From Desulfolithobacter dissulfuricans (lineage in GTDB: Bacteria; Desulfobacterota; Desulfobulbia; Desulfobulbales; Desulfobulbaceae), in NCBI RefSeq assembly GCF_025998535.1, contig NZ_AP024233.1:1711219-1775218 (forward strand): a DNA stretch of 64,000 nt, written 5' to 3'. Below, one piece after another: positions 54,632 to 61,834 of the stretch. The translations under genes and the position numbers were made by a program. Under the pieces are notes generated by a model. The model was not told where the DNA came from and searched no databases. It saw nothing but the letters and a program-made list of their open reading frames with translations. How positions within the stretch are numbered: position 1 is the stretch's first letter; each line of letters starts with the position of its first letter.

Positions 54632-55014
54632 CCCGTGCCGCCCTCAAAAGCGTTTTCAATCACGTCAATGGTCACCCTGCCGTCCCGGGCCAGGGCCACC
54701 GAAACCACGTCAAAGCGGGCCGGGGTTTCCTGCAGCCCGTGGGAGGCCAGGTATTCCTCGGCCACCCGGTATATCTGTTGCTGCTTGCGCCGATCCACCG
54801 CCACCAGGGGCCCTCCGAACCGTCCCGAGCGCCTGGTCTTGACCTCGATAAAGACAGTGAAGCCCCTGTGGCGGGCAATGATGTCTATTTCTCCAAACCG
54901 ACGGCGATAATTGCGGCAGATAATAGTATAGCCATTTTTCTCGAGATACGCTGCGGCCAGCGACTCGCCCTGTCTGCCGGTGGGCAGGTTTTGGCGCCTG
55001 TCTGGACCGGTCAT
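54628..55014 (-). CDS. yraN: YraN-family (UPF0102) endonuclease-like protein
   Basis: A 128-residue protein of the restriction-endonuclease-like YraN family. The candidate active-site residues are in RRFGEIDIIARHRGFTVFIE and VEVKTRRS-like FIEVKTRRSGRFGGPLVAVD, the E-x-K pattern of that fold. The N-terminus GRQGESLAAAYLEKNGYTII is typical. The natural substrate is unproven, with a role in DNA or RNA processing inferred. It lies 7 bases after rnhB, a common pairing. Confidence 0.9.
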   Translation of the reverse strand: MTGPDRRQNLPTGRQGESLAAAYLEKNGYTIICRNYRRRFGEIDIIARHRGFTVFIEVKTRRSGRFGGPLVAVDRRKQQQIYRVAEEYLASHGLQETPARFDVVSVALARDGRVTIDVIENAFEGGTG

Positions 55015-55021
55015 TGTCCCC

Positions 55022-55770
55022 TCACCACAAATCGCGCTGACAAGGGGTCGGCCGCTGCTGATCCGGATCCGAGAATTCCCGTACGCCCTTGAACGACCTC
55101 CGGTGGATGGGACAGGGACCATGCTCGGCAATGGCCCTCCGGTGGTCCCGGGTGGGATATCCTTTATTCTTGAGAAAATTATATACAGGATAGGTCTCGT
55201 GATAGCCGGCCATGATCCGGTCCCGGGTGACCTTGGCGATAATGGAGGCTGCGGCGATGGACGAGCTTTTGGATTCTCCCTTGACAAGAGCTTGCTGGGG
55301 AGCTGCATGGGAATGGTGAACTTGCCGTCCACCAGAAGAAAATCGATAGGGAGGCGTGTTTCGCCGTCCATGCAATCGAGGACGGCCCGCTTCATGGCAA
55401 GCAGGGAACCCTGGAGAATGTTTATGGCATCGATCTCCCGGGCGCTGACCACCCCGACGCCGATCCGGGCCCCGCATTCGTGCACGTAGGAGAAAAGTTC
55501 CTCGCGCTGGCTGGAATTGAGTTTTTTGGAATCAACAAACCGCTGGTAGCAGCAGTCCGGGGGCAGAACCACGCAACCGGCCACCACCGGGCCGGCCAGC
55601 GGGCCGCGGCCCGCCTCGTCGACGCCGGCAATGGTCGCAAATCCCTGGTCATGCAGAACCCGTTCGAAGGCATAGGTATCGTCAGGGATCCTGGCAGTTG
55701 CCAGCGACTCAAAGACCGACTGCATATCACAGCGGAACCGGGAACCGGGGGCACGGGCCGAGGAATTCAT
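55022..55770 (-). CDS. rnhB: Ribonuclease HII (frameshift in a G/C run)
   Basis: Removes misincorporated ribonucleotides and RNA primers from DNA. The first part has the catalytic [36 protein letters not shown] and [15 protein letters not shown]. The second part, in another frame, gives [20 protein letters not shown], then [20 protein letters not shown]. The break is at the G run 55297-55300; one extra base restores [11 protein letters not shown]. The start at 55770 is chosen as the nearest ATG with a modest leader. One of five similar breaks in the window. Confidence 0.92.
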
Positions 55771-55817
55771 AACCCTGGACAATGTGCCCCCCGCACCTTG
55801 CGTGGAAGAACCACGTC

Positions 55818-56165
55818 TTATCTGGTACCACGCTCCCGGATACGGGCGGCCTTCCCACGGCGCTCGCGCAGGTAGTAGAGACGCGAACGGCGGACCCGGC
55901 CAAGCGCGACCACCTCGATCTTCTCGATCCGGGGTGAATGCAGGGCAAAGGTCTTTTCCACCCCGACACCGTGGGAGATCTTGCGTACGGTGAAGGTGGC
56001 ATCCATTTTCCCCCGTTTGCGCTTGATCACAACGCCCTGGAAAATCTGCACACGTTCCTTGTTTCCCTCAACGATGCGGATATGCACCTTCACGGTGTCA
56101 CCGGGACGAAAATCCGGATGATCGAACCGCATCTGCTCCATGTCAATTTTATCGATGATATTCAT
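55818..56165 (-). CDS. rplS: 50S ribosomal protein L19
   Basis: A 115-residue ribosomal protein at the 30S-50S interface. [34 protein letters not shown] and [24 protein letters not shown]-type C-terminus (read as two blocks) are diagnostic. It lies in the usual rpsP-rimM-trmD-rplS neighbourhood, with an additional RNA methyltransferase gene before it. Confidence 0.97.
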   Translation of the reverse strand: MNIIDKIDMEQMRFDHPDFRPGDTVKVHIRIVEGNKERVQIFQGVVIKRKRGKMDATFTVRKISHGVGVEKTFALHSPRIEKIEVVALGRVRRSRLYYLRERRGKAARIRERGTR

Positions 56166-56343
56166 GATGTCTTGTTTTACGGGATTCCTATTCTTAATGA
56201 TGATTTCCCGAAGGATGCCTCCACACCATCCAAAGCCGGTCTTGCCGGAGTTTGAAGTTCTTTTTACTTTTTTTACTTATTCCTGACTTGAGGTTGTTAC
56301 CTGTTTCAATGTATCTCGACAGGCCGGGCCTGTCCTGGTCTTT

Positions 56344-56892
56344 TCAGGTGCCCAGCAGCCGGTCCAGAATAATGGAGACCGCTGAACGCACGGACAGATG
56401 GTTGTACTCCCCCGGCCCCATGATGGGCGGCAGGGTCGCATCCACCCGCTGCAGAATCTCCGGGGCCAGGCCCCAGGCCGTTCCGAAGAGAAGCAGCATC
56501 GATTCTCCCCTGGCCAGCCTCTGCCGAGCGGACTCATAACCCAGGGTATTGGCCTGTGGACGGGCGCAGGTGGCCAGCAGCAGGGGTTTTTCCCCCTGTT
56601 CGGCCGTGGCCTCTTCCAGCACCTGATCCAGATCATGACAGATTCGGATCAGCTCCAGGGCGTGTTGCCGGTCCGGATTCACGGTGCTGCCGTATCCCCT
56701 GGTCCAGTGGTCGACGATCTCCCGGGCCAGCCGGCGCTGCTCGGCAAAGGGCGAGACCACCCAATACCGGCCAATGCCGAAGGTAGCCCCGGCCCTGGCG
56801 ATATCGTGCAGGTCCAGGTTGGTGATAGCCGAGCCGATAACCTCTCCGCTCCGATTCACCACCGGGTGGTGGATCAGGGCCACATCAAGCAT
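56344..56892 (-). CDS. SPOUT-type RNA methyltransferase (Methyltrn_RNA_4 family)
   Basis: A 182-residue protein, [20 protein letters not shown], with [40 protein letters not shown] and [17 protein letters not shown], the glycine-rich SAM-site region of the SPOUT fold. This family commonly sits between trmD and rplS in Desulfobacterota and some other anaerobes; the modified RNA position is not known to me. The start overlaps the trmD stop by eight bases. Confidence 0.8.
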   Translation of the reverse strand: MLDVALIHHPVVNRSGEVIGSAITNLDLHDIARAGATFGIGRYWVVSPFAEQRRLAREIVDHWTRGYGSTVNPDRQHALELIRICHDLDQVLEEATAEQGEKPLLLATCARPQANTLGYESARQRLARGESMLLLFGTAWGLAPEILQRVDATLPPIMGPGEYNHLSVRSAVSIILDRLLGT

Positions 56893-57655
56893 GGTCTGTC
56901 CCGCTTTGAACCGTTCGCCGGATCTGCCGATCCAGTCCGGCCCGGCGCAGCAGTTTCTCTTCTTCCCGGGTGAACCGGACATCGGCCAGCAGTTCGGGCC
57001 GCCGTTTCAGGGTCTCTTTCACCGATTCCAGGAACCTGTAATCGGCTATGGCCCGGTGGTCGCCGCTGAGAAGAACCTCGGGGACCTCCATGCCTTCAAA
57101 CTCTCTCGGCCGGGTGTACTGGGGATGCTTGATCAGGCTGCGACTGAAGGTGTCGTTGCGGGCCGAATCCTCGCAGCCGAGAACCCCGGGCAGCAAGCGG
57201 GTCACCGAATCCACCACCACCATGGCCGCCAGTTCGCCACCGGTGAGGATATAGTCACCGATGGAAAGCTCCTCGTCGACAAAAGCCTGCCGAATCCGTT
57301 CGTCCACCCCCTCATAACGGCCGCAGATCAGCATCAGCCGGGGATAACCGGCCAGACGCCTTGCCTCCTGCTGGGTGTATGTTGTGCCGCCGGGCGACAG
57401 GAGGATAACCCTGGCCGGCGGACCGCTGGACTGCACGTCCCGGATACAGGCCGCCAGGGGTTCAGGTTTCATGACCATGCCCTCACCGCCGCCAAAGGGG
57501 CGATCGTCGGTCATCTTGTGCCGGTCCAGGGCATAATCGCGGATATTGTGCAGCCTGACATCTATGTGCCCGGCCTGAACCGCCCGACGCAGAATACCTT
57601 CCCTCAGGGGTGAGGCCAGGAGCTCGGGAAAAATTGTCAGAATATCAAACAGCAT
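56885..57655 (-). CDS. trmD: tRNA (guanine-37-N1)-methyltransferase
   Basis: Methylates G37 of tRNAs to prevent frameshifting. The 256-residue protein opens [20 protein letters not shown] and has the knotted SAM site in [33 protein letters not shown] and [19 protein letters not shown], with [20 protein letters not shown] further on. It starts 5 bases after rimM. Confidence 0.98.
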   Translation of the reverse strand: MLFDILTIFPELLASPLREGILRRAVQAGHIDVRLHNIRDYALDRHKMTDDRPFGGGEGMVMKPEPLAACIRDVQSSGPPARVILLSPGGTTYTQQEARRLAGYPRLMLICGRYEGVDERIRQAFVDEELSIGDYILTGGELAAMVVVDSVTRLLPGVLGCEDSARNDTFSRSLIKHPQYTRPREFEGMEVPEVLLSGDHRAIADYRFLESVKETLKRRPELLADVRFTREEEKLLRRAGLDRQIRRTVQSGTDHA

Positions 57656-57660
57656 CGGGC

Positions 57661-58188
57661 CTAGGAGTTGATATCAAGCAGACCCGGGGGCAGATCAACC
57701 TCCACCTCGTCGTCACCTATGCTGACAATAAATCCGCTCTGTACCGGAATCAGGTATTCCCTGGTTCCGTCCCGGACCACCAGGATATCGTGGGCTCCGG
57801 TTTCAAGTATTCCTGTGATCCTTCCAATCACCCGACCGTCTCGTCTGCCTTCGACATACTCCACGACCCGGAGTCCCTCAAGATCCTGCAGGTAAAATTC
57901 ATCTTCGTCCACTTCCGGCATTTCACTGCGCCGTACCCAGAGTTCCTGTCCGGCCAGGCTCTCGGCCTGATCGCGACTGGTGCAGTCACTGAGTGTGAGC
58001 AAGGCAAACCGGCCCTGCACCCGGCTGCGGACAATCCGGTGGTAGGTTTTTTCCCCGGTATCGCCGGCCAGCCAGATCTGCTCATACACGCCCAGCCCGG
58101 CTGGATCACCGGAATAGGGATAGACCTTGATCTCGCCCCGGATACCATGGGGTTTGGTCACCTTGCCTAGAAGAACATATTCGTCCAC
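57661..58188 (-). CDS. rimM: Ribosome maturation factor RimM
   Basis: Assists assembly of the 30S head. The 175-residue protein has the N-terminal [20 protein letters not shown] and the C-terminal PRC-barrel ([49 protein letters not shown]). A degenerate copy of the dispersed 16-base repeat (CGTCTGCCTTCGACAT, 57842-57857) lies in its [10 protein letters not shown] codons. Confidence 0.95.
   Translation of the reverse strand: MDEYVLLGKVTKPHGIRGEIKVYPYSGDPAGLGVYEQIWLAGDTGEKTYHRIVRSRVQGRFALLTLSDCTSRDQAESLAGQELWVRRSEMPEVDEDEFYLQDLEGLRVVEYVEGRRDGRVIGRITGILETGAHDILVVRDGTREYLIPVQSGFIVSIGDDEVEVDLPPGLLDINS
57842..57857 (+). repeat. Degenerate copy of the 16-base repeat
   Basis: CGTCTGCCTTCGACAT, two mismatches from CGTCTGTCTTCGACAC, within rimM. 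Confidence 0.4.
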
Positions 58189-58209
58189 AGAAAAAGAAGA
58201 ACCAGCCTG

Positions 58210-58440
58210 CTACTCTAAAATTTCCAGACGTGACCGCCTGTCCACCCTGCTGGCCGCCGCGGCCAGCACCGAACGCATGGCCCGGGCGGTGCGGCCCTGC
58301 TTGCCGATCACCTTGCCGAGGTCTTCCTTGGCCACCCGCAATTCGATGGTCACGGTGTCGCCCTCTTCCCTTTCCGTCACATCGACCGCATCCGGCTGAT
58401 CGACCAGTCTGCCGGCAATAAAGCCAATGAGTTCCTTCAT
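58210..58440 (-). CDS. khpA: KH-domain RNA-binding protein KhpA
   Basis: A 76-residue single KH domain protein (formerly YlqC). The GxxG loop is in LGKVIGKQGRTARAMRSVL. It overlaps the rpsP stop by one base and lies before rimM, the conserved location for this gene. In other bacteria KhpA pairs with KhpB and binds many RNAs. Confidence 0.93.
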   Translation of the reverse strand: MKELIGFIAGRLVDQPDAVDVTEREEGDTVTIELRVAKEDLGKVIGKQGRTARAMRSVLAAAASRVDRRSRLEILE

Positions 58441-58697
58441 CAGGCAGTCTCAGTCTGACCGGCACCAACCTTCTTCAGGAGACTCTGCACGGTCACGGTG
58501 GGCTTTGCCCCCTTTCCGAGCCAATCCTGGAGTTTTTCCGCATCGATGTTGACCACTGCGGGATCCTGCATGGGATCATAGGTGCCGACGATATCCAGAA
58601 ACTTACCATCACGCTTGGCCTCATTGCTGGCCACAACGATACGGTAAAACGGTTTTTTCTTACGGCCCATTCTTGTTAAACGAATACGTACAGCCAT
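58440..58697 (-). CDS. rpsP: 30S ribosomal protein S16
   Basis: An 85-residue ribosomal protein: [40 protein letters not shown] and [20 protein letters not shown] are standard S16 sequence. It follows ffh after 137 bases with no gene. Confidence 0.97.
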   Translation of the reverse strand: MAVRIRLTRMGRKKKPFYRIVVASNEAKRDGKFLDIVGTYDPMQDPAVVNIDAEKLQDWLGKGAKPTVTVQSLLKKVGAGQTETA

Positions 58698-58834
58698 GTG
58701 TGGTTTATCCTCCTGTATACGGATACTTTATTTTTCTATCCCCGGACCCTGGGCCCTGGACGAATTGTGCTGGTAGTTGCTGTGTCTTGTGGTCGGCGCC
58801 CCCAGGAAACGTCGCCGTGGTGCAGCCGGGCAGA

Positions 58835-60184
58835 TCAGCGGATCAGGCCCTTGGGCAGCTTGCGGCGCTTGCCGCCACGCACCACCGGTTTACCGCGGAA
58901 TTTTTTCATCATCTTGAGCATCATGGTATAGCTCTTCAGCACCCGGTTCACCTCAGCGACCGTGGTGCCGGATCCCTTGGCGATGCGCTGGCGCCGGCTG
59001 GCGTTGATAATCTTGTGATTGGCCCGTTCCTTCTTGGTCATGGAACGGATGATGGCCTCGGTCTTTATCAGTTCTCGCTCATCGGGCTTGGGAGCGTCCT
59101 TGAGCTGCTTGAGCTTGTTGATCCCCGGGATCATGTCCATGAGCTGTTCCAGATTGCCCATCTTCTTGATCTGCTGGATCTGATCGAGAAAGTCCTCCAG
59201 GGTAAAGGTGTTTTTCTGGAGTTTACGGGCCAGCTTCCTGGCCTTTTTCTGATCAACGACCTTTTCCGCCTTCTCGATGAGTGACAACACATCACCCATG
59301 CCGAGAATACGGGAAGCAGCCCGGTCCGGATGGAACACCTCCAGGGCATCCAGGGACTCGCCCACACCGACGAACTTGATAGGCTTGCCGGTCACCTTCT
59401 TGACCGACAGGGCCGCGCCACCGCGGGCATCACCCTCGATCTTGGTCAGGACGACACCGGTGATCTCCAAATCCGAGTTGAACTTGTCCGCCACGGTCAC
59501 CGCATCCTGACCGGTCATGGCATCGGCCACGAACAGAATTTCGGTGAGCGGGACCGCCCGGGAGATATCCTTGAGTTCGGTCATCAGGGCTTCGTCCACA
59601 TGGAGTCGGCCGGCGGTATCGATGATGACCGTATCGTACCCCTTGTCCTCTGCCTCGGCCACGGCCCGCTTGGCGATATCCACCGGTCGATCCTCGGTGG
59701 TGGAATCAAACACCGGCACCCCGACCTGCTCGCCCAGAACATGGAGCTGCTGGATTGCGGCCGGCCGGTAGACATCCGCAGGCACCAGAAACGGCTTACG
59801 TCCCTTTTCACGCAGCATCCTGGCAAGCTTGCCGGCCGTGGTGGTCTTACCCGAACCCTGAAGGCCGGCCAGCATGATGGACACCGGCTGCCTGCCATCC
59901 AGGCGAAGGGGCTCCTCGTGGCTGCCAAGCAGCTCCACCAGCTCGTCGTGAACAACCTTTATTACCTGCTGCCCGGGGGAAAGGCTGGAAAGAACTTCCC
60001 GGCCCACCGCTTTTTCCGTAACCGCAGCAATAAACTCCTTGACGACCTTGTAGTTGACATCGGCTTCGAGGAGCGCCACACGGACTTCACGCATGGCATC
60101 CTGAATATTCTCCTCTGTCAGCTTGCCGTGGCCGCGAAGCTTCTTGAATACGGAGTCTAAACGATCTGTAAGGTTTTCAAACAT
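58835..60184 (-). CDS. ffh: Signal recognition particle protein Ffh
   Basis: GTPase that binds signal sequences and 4.5S RNA to target membrane proteins. The 449-residue protein begins MFENLTDRLDSVFKKLRGHG (60184) and has the NG domain motifs LAGLQGSGKTTTAGKLA, VIIDTAGRLHVDEAL, TKIEGDARGGAALSV, and the M domain with KKERANHKIINASRRQRIAK and a methionine-rich end (YTMMLKMMKKFRG). An upstream in-frame extension to 60214 is not needed. Confidence 0.97.
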   Translation of the reverse strand: MFENLTDRLDSVFKKLRGHGKLTEENIQDAMREVRVALLEADVNYKVVKEFIAAVTEKAVGREVLSSLSPGQQVIKVVHDELVELLGSHEEPLRLDGRQPVSIMLAGLQGSGKTTTAGKLARMLREKGRKPFLVPADVYRPAAIQQLHVLGEQVGVPVFDSTTEDRPVDIAKRAVAEAEDKGYDTVIIDTAGRLHVDEALMTELKDISRAVPLTEILFVADAMTGQDAVTVADKFNSDLEITGVVLTKIEGDARGGAALSVKKVTGKPIKFVGVGESLDALEVFHPDRAASRILGMGDVLSLIEKAEKVVDQKKARKLARKLQKNTFTLEDFLDQIQQIKKMGNLEQLMDMIPGINKLKQLKDAPKPDERELIKTEAIIRSMTKKERANHKIINASRRQRIAKGSGTTVAEVNRVLKSYTMMLKMMKKFRGKPVVRGGKRRKLPKGLIR

Positions 60185-60332
60185 GGCATCCGAAAAGGCA
60201 AAGTGAAAAAACACACGGCCTGCAAGAGGCAGGCAAAATCAAAAATTATTACCCCAGCCCGGCCATCCTGTCAAGAAAGAAGCGTACCTTGCCGGAAAAA
60301 CCGGCAGGTAGATGGTGACTGCCGGCCAATGG

Positions 60333-61280
60333 TTATCCGGCCACCGCCTGGACCACCTGCTCCAGCTTTTCCGGGGTATCGGCCTGGAGGCAGACGATAC
60401 CCGATTTCCGGGGCAGAATCTTCTTCATCAGCCCGGTGAGCACGTTTTTGGGCCCCAGCTCGACGAAAACCTCGACCCCGTCCTCGACCATGCGCTGGAC
60501 CGATTCCATCCAGCGAACCCGGGAGGCAATCTGCCGGGCCATGACCGAGCGGATGGTATCAGGATCGTTCTCCGGCGCCGCGGTCACGTTGAAGACCATG
60601 GGCAGGGAGGGGGCATTGAACAGGACGGAGTCCATGAAATCGGCGAAATCGGCCACCGCCCCGGCCACCAGCGGCGAGTGGTTGGCCACCGAGACCTTGA
60701 GAGGGATCACCTTGCCGCCCTTTTGCTGGCACAGAACGCTCAGGCCGTCGAGCCCATCACTGTCACCGGAAATCACCACCTGTTTTTCCGAATTGTGATT
60801 GGCCACCACCACGGTACCAGGGCCCTCGTACTCTGCCAGCAGACCGTCAATCTCGTCGATGGTCAACCCCAGCACGGCCCTCATGCCACCCGGGTTGGCT
60901 GCCCCTTCCCGCTCCATGAACTCACCACGGCGGGTGACCAGACGAAGACCATCCCGCTCACTGACCACGTCGGCAGCCACCAGGGCGGAATACTCACCCA
61001 GGGAGTGGCCGGCAACCCAGGCTGGCCGCAGCTCCGGCAGGGCCTTTTTGAACTGCTGATAACAGATGAGGTTTATAACGGTCAGGGCCGGCTGCAGGTG
61101 CACAACCCTGGTCAGGTCCTCCAAGGGCCCCTCACTGCACAGTCGGCGCAGCGGAAACCCGCTCACCTCTTCGCCCAGTTCCATGAGTCTGCGGACCTCG
61201 GGGTCGCTTTCCATGAATTCCTGCCCCATGCCCAGATACTGTGATCCCTGGCCGGGAAAAATAACGGCTGTTTTTTTCAT
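60333..61280 (-). CDS. fabD: Malonyl-CoA-acyl carrier protein transacylase
   Basis: Moves malonyl groups to ACP for fatty acid synthesis. The 315-residue protein has VIFPGQGSQYLGMGQEF, the active-site serine in VAGHSLGEYSALVAADV, ITRRGEF-like LVTRRGEFMEREGAANPGGM, and the histidine in LKVSVANHSPLVAGAV. It is not near other fab genes here; its neighbours are lspA and ffh. Confidence 0.96.
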   Translation of the reverse strand: MKKTAVIFPGQGSQYLGMGQEFMESDPEVRRLMELGEEVSGFPLRRLCSEGPLEDLTRVVHLQPALTVINLICYQQFKKALPELRPAWVAGHSLGEYSALVAADVVSERDGLRLVTRRGEFMEREGAANPGGMRAVLGLTIDEIDGLLAEYEGPGTVVVANHNSEKQVVISGDSDGLDGLSVLCQQKGGKVIPLKVSVANHSPLVAGAVADFADFMDSVLFNAPSLPMVFNVTAAPENDPDTIRSVMARQIASRVRWMESVQRMVEDGVEVFVELGPKNVLTGLMKKILPRKSGIVCLQADTPEKLEQVVQAVAG

Positions 61281-61348
61281 TGGTTTCTCAACATATCAGA
61301 TTGGGAGTTCCCGGTCGGGCCGCAGGCAGGCCACGGTCGGACGGGAAT

Positions 61349-61831
61349 TCACCCGGGAAATTTCTTTCTGTTTTTCTCCACCACAAAACTGGTCACCAGG
61401 AACAGACCGACCCCCACGGTGATGGCTGAATCCGCCACGTTGAAGGCAGGCCAGTGATGCCCCCTGAAATAAAAATCGAGAAAGTCGACCACAGCGCCGT
61501 AGCGAACCCGGTCGACCAGGTTGCCGAGCGCGCCGCCACCGATCAGACCGAGCGCAACGGTGAACCAGCGGCTCTGGTCGGCCAGCCGGCGGTGCATGAC
61601 CACGATGGCCGCCAGGGCGACCAGGGCCACACCGACAAAGAACAGCTGGCGCTCCCGGCTCGGCTGCCCGGCCAGCATGCCAAAGGCGGCGCCGGTATTG
61701 GTCAGGAAGGTCAGGTTGAACAGCCCGGGGATCACCACCACGGACTCATAGAGGGAAAAATGGTGGACAATCCATGACTTGACCGCCTGGTCCAGGACCA
61801 GGACAAGGGCCATTATCCCGAAAAGGCGCAA
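61349..61831 (-). CDS. lspA: Lipoprotein signal peptidase
   Basis: Inner-membrane aspartyl protease that cuts lipoprotein signal peptides. The 160-residue protein has four hydrophobic segments, FLTNTGAAFGMLAG, the catalytic aspartates in ALGNLVDRVRYGAVVDFLDF and FNVADSAITVG. It is 3 bases after ileS, the classic arrangement. Its substrates include the two lipoproteins encoded at 50.3-53 kb. Confidence 0.97.
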   Translation of the reverse strand: MRLFGIMALVLVLDQAVKSWIVHHFSLYESVVVIPGLFNLTFLTNTGAAFGMLAGQPSRERQLFFVGVALVALAAIVVMHRRLADQSRWFTVALGLIGGGALGNLVDRVRYGAVVDFLDFYFRGHHWPAFNVADSAITVGVGLFLVTSFVVEKNRKKFPG

Positions 61832-61834
61832 GAA

